Numbered from the stretch's first letter, positions 8,544-18,439 are shown. The stretch is DNA of 64,000 nucleotides from JBNKHH01 sp050290245 (GCA_050290245.1 JBNKHH010000087.1:1-64000), one strand, 5' to 3'. The notes: generated by a model not told the origin, from the sequence alone. Numbers and translations: made by a program.

Positions 8544-9167
8544 CTAGAGCCTGCCGATGGTCGTGCCCAACTCGCCATACCCAGTAAAGCGCCGTTCAAA
8601 GGCCAGGCCCAGCCGGGCTGCGCAAGCCTCGGCCTTGGCAGTCAGTGCCGGGTCCTCGGTCTGGGCCTGGTAGACCAGCTTTTCGTAGTTGCCAAAGTAC
8701 ATGTCCTTCAGTTCGGGGTGCCTGTCGAGGCCAAGCGGCTTCCAGATAAAGGCATCGAACTGGCGGACGAGAAAGTCTGTCAGGTAAAAGGCGGTCACCT
8801 CGCCGTGTGCAGTGAAGGCCTCGTTTCCCTCGTAAAAGGCATAACAATGGGGACCGGAAAGCATCTCGATGCCCAATTCCTCGGCCGCTGCCTGCAACTG
8901 CCCGCCCGTGCCGCAATCGGCATAGGCCAGGAAGATGCGATCATAGCCCGTCGCCTTTGCCACCGCCTCGCGCACGGCCGGCACGATTCTTTCCGGGCGG
9001 ATATGCAGGATGGCCGGCAGGCAGTGCAGATCGACATGAGACAGACCGTTGGCCTCGGTCACGGCAAGGATCTCGCGCGCAAGGGCCCCGCAGGCCAGCA
9101 CCAGAACCCGGCCCACGCCCTTGGGCGGCAGACCGGTTTCTGTCAGCTGATCGTCGGTGATCGCCAT
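8544..9167 (-). CDS. DUF1638 domain protein
   Basis: A 207-residue soluble protein with features of DUF1638: the early VLVLACGALAREI, then LPAILHIRPERI, the metal-site-like YADCGTGG and later GPHCYAFYEG. Conserved Cys, His, Asp and Glu suggest a metal or cofactor site, but the function is not established. The start at 9167 is supported by GGAAAG nine bases upstream; an in-frame start 45 bases earlier would add residues unlike the family. It lies 60 bases downstream of the corrinoid protein gene on the same strand, so the two form a likely operon, and the pairing suggests a role in corrinoid or one-carbon chemistry. Confidence 0.82.
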   Translation of the reverse strand: MAITDDQLTETGLPPKGVGRVLVLACGALAREILAVTEANGLSHVDLHCLPAILHIRPERIVPAVREAVAKATGYDRIFLAYADCGTGGQLQAAAEELGIEMLSGPHCYAFYEGNEAFTAHGEVTAFYLTDFLVRQFDAFIWKPLGLDRHPELKDMYFGNYEKLVYQAQTEDPALTAKAEACAARLGLAFERRFTGYGELGTTIGRL

Positions 9168-9227
9168 TTTACGTTCTTTCCAGGCCCCGGGGCCGGTCGC
9201 GAAAGGTTGCAAACGGCGGGGGTCGTC

Positions 9228-9932
<705 letters not shown>

Positions 9933-10078
9933 TATTCTCGGCTCCGCCCGTGGTTTATCTTCGTTTAGGGCCAAACGTGTTAATTTGAAACGACGATTTG
10001 CGACCGAATGCGAAACAACGGCGACCCCGTGCCAAAATTTCACGCATCTGTGCTCACCGGTGATTGTAGCTTGCAAAT

Positions 10079-10093
10079 GTTCGCTTTTTGTTC
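10079..10093 (+). promoter_or_regulatory. LexA-type operator GTTC-N7-GTTC
   Basis: The sequence GTTCGCTTTTTGTTC is a perfect match to the alphaproteobacterial LexA direct repeat GTTC-N7-GTTC. It ends 12 bases before the ATG of the radical SAM gene and so would cover its promoter or leader. The same motif occurs twice in front of lexA in this window. Confidence 0.7.
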
Positions 10094-10105
10094 TTGAGTT
10101 GCCGG

Positions 10106-11188
10106 ATGCCGCGCAACTCTCATCTTGCCGATCCCTCGGCGCGGGGGCGTGCCGCACTGTCCAATCGTCCCGGACGGTTCGAACGCCATGACCGCGATCT
10201 TGTCGATGACGGCTGGTCGATCGACGAGGGTTTGCCGCCGGTTCGGACCGAGGTGTCGCTGGAGCGCCCGCGCTCGGTCATCACGCGCAACACGTCGCCC
10301 GATATCCCTTTCGACCGCTCGATCAATCCCTATCGGGGCTGCGAGCATGGCTGCATCTACTGCTTTGCCCGGCCCACCCATGCCTATCTGGGCCTGTCGC
10401 CTGGGCTCGACTTTGAAACCCGCCTGATCGCAAGGCCCGAGGCCCCGGAGGTGCTTGAGCGTGAATTGCGGGCCAAATCCTATCGCCCCGCCGTAATCGC
10501 CATTGGCACGAACACCGATCCGTACCAGCCGATCGAGCGGGACCATCGTATCATGCGCCGCATACTCGAAGTGCTTTACGATTATCGCCACCCGGTGGCC
10601 ATCGTCACCAAGGGCACCTTGATCGAACGCGACGCCGACATCCTGGGCGAGATGGGGCGTCTTGGTCTTGCTAGGGTTGGCATCAGCGTCACCACGCTCG
10701 ATCCCCGTGTGGCCCGGACCATGGAGCCGCGCGTGCCGTCGCCAAAGCGCCGCCTTCAGACCATCCGCCGGCTGACCGAGGCGGGCTGCCCGGTGCGTGT
10801 CATGGTTTCCCCGGTCGTGCCCGCTCTGACGGATCACGAGGCCGAAGCGATCCTGTCCGAGGCCGCAGACGCAGGGGCAGTCGCGGCAAGCTGGATCATG
10901 CTGCGCCTGCCACGCGAGGTCTCGCCTCTGTTTCGCGAATGGGTCGAGGCCCATTTCCCCGACCGTGCCGCGCGCATCATGGGACGCGTACGAGAACTGC
11001 ACGGCGGGCAGGACTATGACCCGGATTGGGGCAAGCGGATGACCGGGCAGGGGATATTTGCCGACCTTTTCGCTCACCGTTTCGAGATCGCCATCCGCCG
11101 CCTTGGCCTTGATCGCGAAATGCCCGACCTGCGCACCGATCTTTTCCGCCTTCCTCCCCGCGCGGGCGACCAGCTTTCGCTTTTCTAG
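10106..11188 (+). CDS. PA0069-family radical SAM protein (SplB-like)
   Basis: A 360-residue radical SAM enzyme. The cluster-binding cysteines sit in CEHGCIYC (Cys79, Cys83, Cys86), a CxxxCxxC motif, followed by FARPTHAYLG, typical of the PA0069 group related to spore photoproduct lyase. The later segment SVTTLDPRVARTMEPR is also typical. The reaction is not known for this subgroup. ATG at 10106 is chosen because an in-frame TTG 18 bases upstream lies inside the LexA-type operator. That operator suggests SOS induction and hence a DNA-repair role, which is an inference. The gene is divergent from the corrinoid gene across 173 bases. Confidence 0.87.
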   Translation: MPRNSHLADPSARGRAALSNRPGRFERHDRDLVDDGWSIDEGLPPVRTEVSLERPRSVITRNTSPDIPFDRSINPYRGCEHGCIYCFARPTHAYLGLSPGLDFETRLIARPEAPEVLERELRAKSYRPAVIAIGTNTDPYQPIERDHRIMRRILEVLYDYRHPVAIVTKGTLIERDADILGEMGRLGLARVGISVTTLDPRVARTMEPRVPSPKRRLQTIRRLTEAGCPVRVMVSPVVPALTDHEAEAILSEAADAGAVAASWIMLRLPREVSPLFREWVEAHFPDRAARIMGRVRELHGGQDYDPDWGKRMTGQGIFADLFAHRFEIAIRRLGLDREMPDLRTDLFRLPPRAGDQLSLF

Positions 11189-11340
11189 GTTCCTGATCGC
11201 ATCGTTTTTCATTTGATAAGAGGTGTTGACCGCTGGCGCCGCCAACGATGCCGCGCACGCCCGACTAACAGCTTTTCGCGGGATGCGCCCAATTCCTGCC
11301 GAAATCGCGCGTTAAACACCCCTCCGGAAGGAGAGCCTGA

Positions 11341-11589
11341 ATGAGCCTGTCCCTGATCGCCGGATGTGTCTGGGTTTTCATCGCCGCTGGCGTCGCCATG
11401 CTGCCGATGCGCCTGCAATTCCCGCCCGGCCTCGTCCTGCTGATTGCCGCACCATGTCTGCTTGCATGGATCGCGGTCGACCACGGGGTATGGATATTCC
11501 TCGCAGGGCTCTTCGCCTTCGTCTCGATGTTCCGGCGACCCCTTTTCTATCTGTTTTACAAAGCCTTTCGGAAAGGAGTCGGGGCATGA
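11341..11589 (+). CDS. DUF2484 family small membrane protein (first copy)
   Basis: An 82-residue protein with three hydrophobic segments (about 4-22, 28-45 and 48-63) and a basic end (FYKAFRKG). It fits DUF2484, a family found in Rhodobacterales next to murB in the division cluster. Function is unknown; location suggests a role in envelope synthesis. GGAAGGAG lies about eight bases before the ATG. Its stop overlaps the start of the second copy as ATGA. It is the first gene of this strand after the radical SAM gene, where murC is often found in relatives but is absent here. Confidence 0.75.
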   Translation: MSLSLIAGCVWVFIAAGVAMLPMRLQFPPGLVLLIAAPCLLAWIAVDHGVWIFLAGLFAFVSMFRRPLFYLFYKAFRKGVGA

Positions 11590-11846
11590 GCGGCTCTCTC
11601 ATTTCGGCCCTCGTCTGGCTGGTGTCTGCCAACGTGATTGGCATGCTGCCCTCCAAACATCACCACTGGCCCTCGGCCTATGTACTGATCACCCTCGGCA
11701 TCCCGATCCTGGCCGGTGTTTTCTGGCAGGAGGGCATCGTCATCGGCCTGATCGTCCTTGCCATGGCGGTTTCGGTCCTGCGCTGGCCGGTGCGCTATCT
11801 GATACGCTGGATCCGCCGCGTCGGCAGCCCTCGTGCGGTCGGCTGA
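11586..11846 (+). CDS. DUF2484 family small membrane protein (second copy)
   Basis: An 86-residue paralogue of the preceding gene, with the same plan of an N-terminal LVWLVSANVIGMLP segment, a central loop with a His cluster (KHHHW) and two more hydrophobic stretches, then a basic tail. The paralogues align best over the first segment, V-[FW]-x-A-N/A-x-x-x-MLP. The four-base ATGA overlap with copy one implies coupled translation and perhaps a hetero-oligomer. GGAAAGGAG precedes the start. murB follows after 57 bases. Function unknown. Confidence 0.75.
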   Translation: MSGSLISALVWLVSANVIGMLPSKHHHWPSAYVLITLGIPILAGVFWQEGIVIGLIVLAMAVSVLRWPVRYLIRWIRRVGSPRAVG

Positions 11847-11903
11847 CGCCGTCCATTCAACAAGCGGATGGTCACAGGCCTCGTGGAATGCTAGCCCGAG
11901 GCC

Positions 11904-12842
11904 ATGACAGATATCTCGTCCATCGAAACCCGCGGCCGCCTGACCCCGGACTATGACCTTTCCGGCCTGACATGGCTGCGTGTCGGCGGTCCCGCCGACT
12001 GGTTGTTCCTGCCAAAAGACAGCGACGACTTGTCGAGCTTTCTCAGGGCCTTGCCTGCCGATGTTCCGGTCTTTCCGATGGGTGTCGGCTCGAACCTGAT
12101 CGTGCGTGACGGAGGTCTGCACGCTGTGGTGATCCGGCTCGGGCGCGCCTTTGCCGAGGTCGCAATCGACGGCGAACTGGTCACCGCAGGTGCCGCGGTT
12201 CTGGATGCGCAGCTCGCCCGCAAAGCCGCCGAGGCCGGGCGTGACCTGACCTTCCTGCGCACCATTCCCGGCGCGATTGGCGGCGCGGTGCGCATGAATG
12301 CGGGTTGCTATGGGTCGTATGTGGCCGATCATTTCGTTTCGGCCGAGGTCATGATGCGCGATGGCACGAGCGTCACCCTTGGCCCGGACGATTTGAACTT
12401 CCGTTATCGCCAAAGCGATGTGCCCGAGGGTGCGGTGATCCTCTCGGCGACATTTCGCGCAAGCAAAGGCGATCCCGCCGAACTTGCCGCCCGGATGGAG
12501 GAACAACTGGCCAAGCGCGACGAAACCCAGCCGACGAAATCCCTGACCGCGGGCTCAACCTTTCGGAATCCCTCTGGTTTTTCGTCGACGGGCCGCGCCG
12601 ATGATACCCACGAGTTGAAGGCCTGGAAGGTCATCGACGACGCCGGTATGCGCGGCGCCACGCTGGGCGGGGCGCAAATGTCGCCCGTGCACTCCAACTT
12701 TCTGGTCAATACCGGCGGTGCGACGGCGGCCGATCTGGAAGGTCTGGGCGAAGAGGTGCGGGAAAGGGTGTTCGCCACCTCGGGAATCAGATTAGAATGG
12801 GAAATCATGAGGGTCGGCGAACCGGCCCCTGAGGCAGATTGA
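11904..12842 (+). CDS. murB: UDP-N-acetylmuramate dehydrogenase
   Basis: A 312-residue flavoenzyme that reduces UDP-GlcNAc-enolpyruvate to UDP-MurNAc with NADPH, an early cytoplasmic step in peptidoglycan synthesis. The FAD-binding region shows [12 protein letters not shown] and [12 protein letters not shown]; the catalytic Ser/Arg region lies around AGSTFRNP, and the C-terminal domain has [12 protein letters not shown] and [10 protein letters not shown], as in the type without the extra loop. It is preceded by the DUF2484 pair and followed by ddl after 49 bases, all on one strand. Confidence 0.97.
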   Translation: MTDISSIETRGRLTPDYDLSGLTWLRVGGPADWLFLPKDSDDLSSFLRALPADVPVFPMGVGSNLIVRDGGLHAVVIRLGRAFAEVAIDGELVTAGAAVLDAQLARKAAEAGRDLTFLRTIPGAIGGAVRMNAGCYGSYVADHFVSAEVMMRDGTSVTLGPDDLNFRYRQSDVPEGAVILSATFRASKGDPAELAARMEEQLAKRDETQPTKSLTAGSTFRNPSGFSSTGRADDTHELKAWKVIDDAGMRGATLGGAQMSPVHSNFLVNTGGATAADLEGLGEEVRERVFATSGIRLEWEIMRVGEPAPEAD

Positions 12843-12891
12843 AGAATAACCGGGGCGGATAACGTCCCCATGGATCAGGTAAGTGGCGGGT

Positions 12892-13806
12892 ATGTCGAGC
12901 AGGGCAACCCCCAAGGTGACGGTACTCAAGGGCGGACCCTCGGCCGAGCGCGAGGTGTCCTTGTCCTCCGGGCGCGAATGCGCCGCCGCGCTGAGGGACG
13001 CAGGATACGATGTGATCGAATTGGACGCGGGGCCGGACGTGGTCGATCGCCTGTTGGAAACGTCGCCTGACGTCGTCTTCAATGCGCTGCACGGCCGGTG
13101 GGGCGAGGATGGCTGCATCCAGGGTATCCTCGAGTGGCTGCGCATCCCCTATACCCATTCCGGTGTACTGTCCTCGGCGCTTGCCATGGACAAGGCGCGC
13201 TCGAAAGCGCTGTTCGCCAAGGCTGGCATCCCTGTCGCCGACAGCCTGATTTGTGACAAGGCCAGCATCATGGCGGCCCACGTGATGGAACCGCCCTATG
13301 TGGTGAAGCCCAACAACGAGGGGTCCTCCGTCGGCATCTATATCGTGCAGGAGGCCGCCAACGGGCCGCCGCTGGTGGCCGAGGACATGCCCGATCAGTT
13401 GATGGTCGAAACCTATGTGGCCGGGCGCGAGTTGACCGTGACCGCCATGGGGGAGCGGCCGCTCTGCGTGACCGAGATTTTCACTGACGGCTGGTACGAC
13501 TATCACGCGAAATATGCCCCCGGCGGATCGCATCACAAGCTTCCCGCCGACATCCCCGATCAGATCACCGAGGCGTGCATGGCCCACGCGCTGACCGCGC
13601 ACCAGGTACTTGGCTGCCGGGGTGTCAGCCGCACCGATTTCCGCTGGGACGAGGCGCGCGGACTTGAGGGGCTTTTTGCGCTGGAGACCAACACCCAACC
13701 GGGCATGACACCTACTTCGCTGGTGCCTGAACAGGCCCAGCATGTCGGTATCACTTTTCCAGAACTGTGCGACTGGATCGTGAAGGACGCCTCATGCGAC
13801 CGTTGA
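12892..13806 (+). CDS. ddl: D-alanine--D-alanine ligase
   Basis: A 304-residue ATP-grasp enzyme that makes the D-Ala-D-Ala dipeptide of peptidoglycan. Visible family blocks are VLKGGPSAEREVSLSSG at the N-terminus, FNALHGRWGEDG (about 60-71), the ATP-grasp core PYVVKPNNEGSSVG, and the C-terminal VSRTDFRW and LETNTQPGMT metal-binding stretch. ATG at 12892 is preferred over an in-frame GTG nine bases upstream because spacing to AGG is better and the extra residues are not family-like. The 3' end overlaps ftsQ by 13 bases. Confidence 0.95.
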   Translation: MSSRATPKVTVLKGGPSAEREVSLSSGRECAAALRDAGYDVIELDAGPDVVDRLLETSPDVVFNALHGRWGEDGCIQGILEWLRIPYTHSGVLSSALAMDKARSKALFAKAGIPVADSLICDKASIMAAHVMEPPYVVKPNNEGSSVGIYIVQEAANGPPLVAEDMPDQLMVETYVAGRELTVTAMGERPLCVTEIFTDGWYDYHAKYAPGGSHHKLPADIPDQITEACMAHALTAHQVLGCRGVSRTDFRWDEARGLEGLFALETNTQPGMTPTSLVPEQAQHVGITFPELCDWIVKDASCDR

Positions 13807-14660
13807 AGGATCCCGCTCCCTCGCGTCTGGCCTACAGGCTGAACCGGCTCATGTTGCGCCGGGGGATGCGGACCTTCCTGCGCTTCGGCCTGCCGGTACT
13901 TGTGTTGATGGCAGCCGCCGCCATCTGGGCCTCGGACCCTGCTCGTGTCGACGCGGCCAGGGACCGTATCGCCGAGTTGCGCCGTCAGGTCGAGGAGCGC
14001 CCGGAATTCATGGTGCGCATGATGGCCGTCGAGCGGGCCTCACCAAACGTTGCCTCTGATATTCGCGAAATCTTGTCGATCGACTTCCCGGTTTCATCCT
14101 TTGATCTCGAACTCGCCGACCTGCGCGAAAGCGTCGAGACGCTGGACTCGGTCGCGGAGGCCTCGGTGCGAATCCGCACCGGCGGCGTCCTTGAGATCGA
14201 AGTGCTTGAACGCAATCCTACGGTCGTATGGCGAACGGATGACAGTCTGGTTCTCCTGGACCAGACCGGTCATCGCGTCTCGCCGGTGGCATCGCGCCAC
14301 GACCGCCCGGACTTGCCGTTGCTTGTCGGGGCAGGGGCCGAGGACAACGTTGCCGAGGCCCTGCAACTCTTTGCCGCCTCCGAGCCGATCCACGACCGCC
14401 TGCGGGGGTTCCAGCGGGTGGGCGAACGTCGCTGGGACGTGGTGCTGGATCGCGACCAGCGCATTATGCTGCCTGAGGACAAGGCGCTTGCTGCGCTTGA
14501 GAAAGCCATCGCGCTCGACCTCGCGCAGGACCTGTTCGAACGCGACATCTCGGTCGTCGACCTGCGCATTCCCTCGCGGCCCGTGCTGCGCAAGGCCGCC
14601 GGAGCGATCGACGCTCTTTACGAAACCGACTTCACACCCGAAACGGACACCACACGATGA
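13794..14660 (+). CDS. ftsQ: Cell division protein FtsQ
   Basis: A 288-residue bitopic membrane protein of the divisome that links FtsB/FtsL to the ring. A basic cytoplasmic tail of about 30 residues precedes a membrane helix near 35-54. The periplasmic part has the POTRA domain (about 85-155, with IREILSIDFPVSSFDLELADLRE) and then the FtsQ domain with ERNPTVVWR. The start inside the ddl end (MRPLKDP) gives a normal length. The stop overlaps ftsA as ATGA. It belongs to the murB-ddl-ftsQ-ftsA run. Confidence 0.92.
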   Translation: MRPLKDPAPSRLAYRLNRLMLRRGMRTFLRFGLPVLVLMAAAAIWASDPARVDAARDRIAELRRQVEERPEFMVRMMAVERASPNVASDIREILSIDFPVSSFDLELADLRESVETLDSVAEASVRIRTGGVLEIEVLERNPTVVWRTDDSLVLLDQTGHRVSPVASRHDRPDLPLLVGAGAEDNVAEALQLFAASEPIHDRLRGFQRVGERRWDVVLDRDQRIMLPEDKALAALEKAIALDLAQDLFERDISVVDLRIPSRPVLRKAAGAIDALYETDFTPETDTTR

Positions 14661-15991
14661 TGGATCTTTACCAGAACCAACGCGCCATGCGGGCCATGCG
14701 ACGGGCAGCCATCCAACGCGGAGTGGTCGCCATTCTGGACGTCGGAACCTCCAAGATCGCCTGCCTGATCCTGCGGTTCGACGGTCGGGACCGGATGCCC
14801 CAGGGCGAGGGGATTGGCCATATGGCGGGACAGACCCAGTTCCGGGTGATCGGCGCGGCCACGACGCGCTCCCGCGGGATCGAACTGGGCGAGACCTGCG
14901 CCGTGCAGGAGACCGAACGCGCCGTTCGTACCGCCGTGCAGGCAGCCCAGAAGATGGCCAACGTGCGAGTCGACCACGTCATCGCCTGTCTTTCGGGAGG
15001 CCAGCCCCGGTCCTATGGTCTTGCGGGCGTCGTCAATGTCGAGGGCGAGGTGGTCAGCGAACACGACGTGGCGCGCGTTCTCGCGTCCTGCGACGTCCCC
15101 GACTACGGCGCGAACCGTGAAATCCTGCATGCCCAGCCAGTGAACTTTGCCCTTGATCACCGCTCTGGCCTGATCGACCCACGTGGCCAGATCGGCCAGA
15201 GGCTGGCCTGCGACATGCATATGCTGACGGTCGATACGCCCGTGATCGAGAACCTGATCTACTGTCTGAAACGCTGTGACCTCGAACTCGCCGGACTGGC
15301 ATCCTCTGCCTATGTCTCCGGCATTGCCGCGCTGGTCGAAGACGAGCAGGAACTTGGCGCCGCCTGCATCGACATGGGCGGGGGCAGCACTGGGCTGTCG
15401 ATCTTCATAAAGAAACACATGATATATGCTGATACCGTTCGCCTCGGCGGGGCGCATGTGACCCAGGATATTTCAAAGGGCTTGCAGATTTCCACGGCTG
15501 TGGCCGAACGGATCAAGACTTTCCACGGCGGAGTGGTTGCCACCGGAATGGACGATCGCGACATGATCGAGATTGGGGGCGAAACCGGCGATTGGGAACA
15601 CGACCGGCGCACGGTCAGCCGGGCGGAACTGATCGGGATCATCCGGCCCCGGCTCGAGGAGATACTGGAAGAGGTCCGCGACCGGCTCGACGCGGCGGGG
15701 TTCGAACACCTGCCGTCGCAGCAGATCGTCCTGACCGGCGGGGCCAGCCAGATCCCCGGTCTCGACACGCTCGCGCCAAAGATCCTCGGACAACAGGTCC
15801 GTGTCGGCCGTCCGTTGCGCGTGCACGGTTTGCCACAGGCCGCGACCGGGGCGGCCTTTGCCAGCGCAGTGGGACTCAGCCTGTTCGCGGCACATCCCCA
15901 GGACGAATGGTGGGATTTCGAGATGCCCAACGAGATGGGCGCGCCGCGCTCGCTCAAGCGTGCGGTGAAATGGTTCAAGGACAACTGGTGA
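14657..15991 (+). CDS. ftsA: Cell division protein FtsA
   Basis: A 444-residue actin-like ATPase that tethers FtsZ filaments to the membrane and recruits later divisome proteins. The phosphate-1 loop is ILDVGTSKIACLI (about 27-39), a SHS2 domain lies around 90-170, phosphate-2 is CIDMGGGSTGLSIF, and the adenosine motif is VLTGGASQIPG. The C-terminal end KRAVKWFKDNW is an amphipathic membrane-targeting helix. Start ATG at 14657 overlaps the ftsQ stop. The next gene begins one base after the stop. Confidence 0.96.
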   Translation: MMDLYQNQRAMRAMRRAAIQRGVVAILDVGTSKIACLILRFDGRDRMPQGEGIGHMAGQTQFRVIGAATTRSRGIELGETCAVQETERAVRTAVQAAQKMANVRVDHVIACLSGGQPRSYGLAGVVNVEGEVVSEHDVARVLASCDVPDYGANREILHAQPVNFALDHRSGLIDPRGQIGQRLACDMHMLTVDTPVIENLIYCLKRCDLELAGLASSAYVSGIAALVEDEQELGAACIDMGGGSTGLSIFIKKHMIYADTVRLGGAHVTQDISKGLQISTAVAERIKTFHGGVVATGMDDRDMIEIGGETGDWEHDRRTVSRAELIGIIRPRLEEILEEVRDRLDAAGFEHLPSQQIVLTGGASQIPGLDTLAPKILGQQVRVGRPLRVHGLPQAATGAAFASAVGLSLFAAHPQDEWWDFEMPNEMGAPRSLKRAVKWFKDNW

Positions 15992-15992
15992 G

Positions 15993-16400
15993 GTGAAGGG
16001 CGCAAGCGTCGCGGTCCTGGGACTATTGGCCTCCGTGCCGGTCTCGGCGCAGGAGTTGATCTCGCCCGAGATGTTCCTGGATCTCGCCGATGGCAAGACG
16101 CTGACGTTTCACGACTATCACAGTGGGGACCTCGTCGGTGTCGAAGAGTATCTGAACCGCTCTTTGTCAGTCTGGCGCGACAGGACAGGCACATGCGTCT
16201 ACGGGCGGATCACCACTGAGGATGGCAAGCTCTGCTTCCTCTATGACAATGACGCTGATGGTCTGCCGGTTTGCTGGTGGCCGTTCCTTGACGGAGACCG
16301 GATACTGGTCCGCACGGCCCGTTTCTGGGAAGTCGAGGTGCAAGAAGTTGTCAAGGTGTCTGAAGATGGCCTCTCCTGCCCGAGCGCTCCTTCGGTATGA
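15993..16400 (+). CDS. Exported four-cysteine protein between ftsA and ftsZ
   Basis: A 135-residue protein starting with GTG one base after the ftsA stop, so probably translated by coupling. A signal peptide (about 1-19, ending VSA before QE) predicts export. The mature part has four cysteines at about 68, 81, 94 and 129, in CVYGR, KLCFLYD, VCWWPF and LSCPS, suggesting two disulfides. The pattern GKTLTF ... C-x-x-G ... CF-x-Y ... CWWPF resembles a small family of exported hypothetical proteins I recall from Rhodobacteraceae, but no function is assigned. Its place in the division operon suggests a periplasmic role linked to envelope growth; that is inference. Confidence 0.72.
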   Translation: MKGASVAVLGLLASVPVSAQELISPEMFLDLADGKTLTFHDYHSGDLVGVEEYLNRSLSVWRDRTGTCVYGRITTEDGKLCFLYDNDADGLPVCWWPFLDGDRILVRTARFWEVEVQEVVKVSEDGLSCPSAPSV

Positions 16401-16805
16401 GAATTCGGCAAAAACCCCCTCATGACCACAAAAATCGGGCGACGGGGCCGGGCGAATCTGTTAACTTGTCCACAAGGTCCGAAAAGGGCCACGAAGAGGC
16501 GGAGCAGGCCCCTCAAACTGACAGATTTCAACCTATGGGTGTGCCTTCGGCGCATGTGTTTGGTGCATCCATGTGAAGATAAATGTCTAAGTGCGTGTCT
16601 TCACACAGGATATTGAGGTTCTGGCGACATGCTGAGGTCCTGCGACAAAAAACTGCCACATTTCGTGGTTCACGGCTCCGAATCGGGGTGACCTAGGCTC
16701 TGCCTTTGGGTAAAGTCCCGGTAACCAGCAGGTGGCCCTTGGGGTCGTAAAGTGGCGCCTCTGCCCGGTGGCGTGAAAAAAGAATAAGACAGGCGGAATG
16801 TAACC
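16401..16805. promoter_or_regulatory. Upstream region of ftsZ with DnaA-box-like and GANTC sites
   Basis: A 405-base gap without a credible gene between the exported protein and ftsZ. It contains TTGTCCACA at 16466-16474, one base off the DnaA box TTATCCACA, and two GAATC (GANTC, CcrM-type methylation) sites at 16454-16458 and 16680-16684. A half site GTTAAC lies at 16460-16465. In Caulobacter the ftsZ promoter is controlled by DnaA, CtrA and GANTC methylation, so a cell-cycle promoter is plausible. The GANTC count is close to chance. No terminator with a T-run was seen. Confidence 0.4.
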
Positions 16806-18383
16806 ATGACGTTGAATTTGACGATGCCCTCCCATGAAGAGCTGAAGCCGAGAATTACGGTATTCGGGGTAGGCGGCGCGGGCGGCAATGCCGTCAACAA
16901 CATGATTGAGAAAAAGCTCGAGGGCGTCGAATTCGTCGTCGCCAATACTGACGCCCAGGCTTTGCAGCAGTCGCAGGCCACGACCAAGATCCAGATGGGC
17001 GTGCGGGTGACCGAAGGTCTGGGCGCGGGCGCGCGCCCCTCGGTTGGCGCGGCAGCAGCCGAAGAAACCATCGAAGAAATCGTTGATCAACTCGCTGGCG
17101 CTCACATGTGCTTTATCACGGCCGGCATGGGCGGCGGCACCGGCACCGGTGCTGCGCCGATCATCGCTCAGGCGGCGCGCGAGCTCGGCGTTCTGACCGT
17201 CGGCGTCGTGACCAAACCCTTCCAGTTCGAAGGCGCCAAGCGGATGCGTCAGGCGGAAGAGGGCGTCGAGGCTCTGCAAAAGATGGTCGATACGCTGATC
17301 ATCATTCCGAACCAGAACTTGTTCCGGATCGCTAACGAGAAGACGACTTTCGCCGAAGCCTTTTCGATGGCTGACGACGTGCTGCACCAGGGTGTCAAAG
17401 GCGTGACCGACCTGATGGTCCGGCCCGGTCTGATCAACCTCGACTTTGCCGACGTGCGTGCCGTGATGGACGAAATGGGCAAAGCGATGATGGGTACGGG
17501 CGAGGCCGAGGGCGAAGATCGTGCCGTTCAGGCTGCCGAAAAGGCGATTGCCAACCCGCTCCTGGACGAGATCAGCCTCAAGGGCGCAAAGGGCGTTCTT
17601 ATCAATATCACCGGATCGGACGATCTTACCCTGTTCGAACTGGACGAGGCCGCCAACCGTATCCGCGAAGAGGTCGATGCAGACGCCAACATCATCGTTG
17701 GCTCGACCGTCGATACGTCCATGCAGGGCACCATGCGCGTCAGCGTCGTGGCGACCGGTATCGACGCGAAGGCTTCTGTCGCTGCGCCACCCGAGCGCCG
17801 TACTATGGCCGAGCCGCTGGTCCAACACGTGGCAGCTGATCCGGTCCCGGCAATGGAAGAGCAGATTGTGGCACAAGCCGCGCCCGATGCCTATGCGCAG
17901 ACCGATGAGCCCAGCCTTTTTGAAGATATTGCTCAACCCCCAGCAGCAACTCAGGACGACGGCTTGCCGCCGCCAGCTTATCAGCCAGAGGTCGCCCAGC
18001 CGACGCAGGAGGCCTATGTCGCAGCCGCTGCACCGAGCCGCCCCGCCCCTGGCACTCCGACGCCCGAGGCCCTTGCCCGTCTTGAGCGCGCAACCGGCCG
18101 CGCGCCTGGATCGCTGTCAAACCGTGTTCCCGGTGAGGCACGGTATCAGGAGCGCCAGCCGCAGCCCGCGCCTCAGCAACCCTCGATGGAGCAAGAGCGC
18201 CCGCGCTTTGGGATCAACACCCTGATCAACCGTATGTCGGGAGCGGCGGCGAGCGCCGAGCCTGTCGGCGAACCGGTGCGCCGTCAGCAACCCCCGGTCA
18301 GCCGGGCGGCTCCTGCAGCAGACTATAACGAGGACCAGGAACGCATCGAGATCCCGGCTTTCCTGCGCCGTCAGGCCAACTAA
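16806..18383 (+). CDS. ftsZ: Cell division protein FtsZ
   Basis: A 525-residue tubulin-like GTPase forming the division ring. The GTP-binding tubulin signature GGGTGTG lies at about 109-115, with [13 protein letters not shown] at 21-33 and the T7-loop region [11 protein letters not shown] near 217-227. After the globular part (to about 320) comes a long disordered linker rich in Pro, Ala, Gln and Glu, longer than in Escherichia coli, and then the conserved C-terminal peptide EIPAFLRRQ that binds FtsA. An ATG at 16806 in a short leader agrees with the family N-terminus. A strong terminator follows. Confidence 0.98.
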   Translation: MTLNLTMPSHEELKPRITVFGVGGAGGNAVNNMIEKKLEGVEFVVANTDAQALQQSQATTKIQMGVRVTEGLGAGARPSVGAAAAEETIEEIVDQLAGAHMCFITAGMGGGTGTGAAPIIAQAARELGVLTVGVVTKPFQFEGAKRMRQAEEGVEALQKMVDTLIIIPNQNLFRIANEKTTFAEAFSMADDVLHQGVKGVTDLMVRPGLINLDFADVRAVMDEMGKAMMGTGEAEGEDRAVQAAEKAIANPLLDEISLKGAKGVLINITGSDDLTLFELDEAANRIREEVDADANIIVGSTVDTSMQGTMRVSVVATGIDAKASVAAPPERRTMAEPLVQHVAADPVPAMEEQIVAQAAPDAYAQTDEPSLFEDIAQPPAATQDDGLPPPAYQPEVAQPTQEAYVAAAAPSRPAPGTPTPEALARLERATGRAPGSLSNRVPGEARYQERQPQPAPQQPSMEQERPRFGINTLINRMSGAAASAEPVGEPVRRQQPPVSRAAPAADYNEDQERIEIPAFLRRQAN

Positions 18384-18406
18384 GCCGGGCAAAGTTCACT
18401 CCCTGT

Positions 18407-18439
18407 GGGCCGGCGTCGTGTCGGCCCTTTTTCTTTTTT
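18407..18439 (+). terminator. Intrinsic terminator after ftsZ
   Basis: GGGCCG (18407-18412) pairs with CGGCCC (18422-18427) around a nine-base loop and is followed directly by a T-rich tract TTTTTCTTTTTT. It lies 24 bases after the ftsZ stop and should end the division-gene transcript, implying that lpxC has its own promoter in the AT-rich 18480-18640 segment. Confidence 0.85.
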
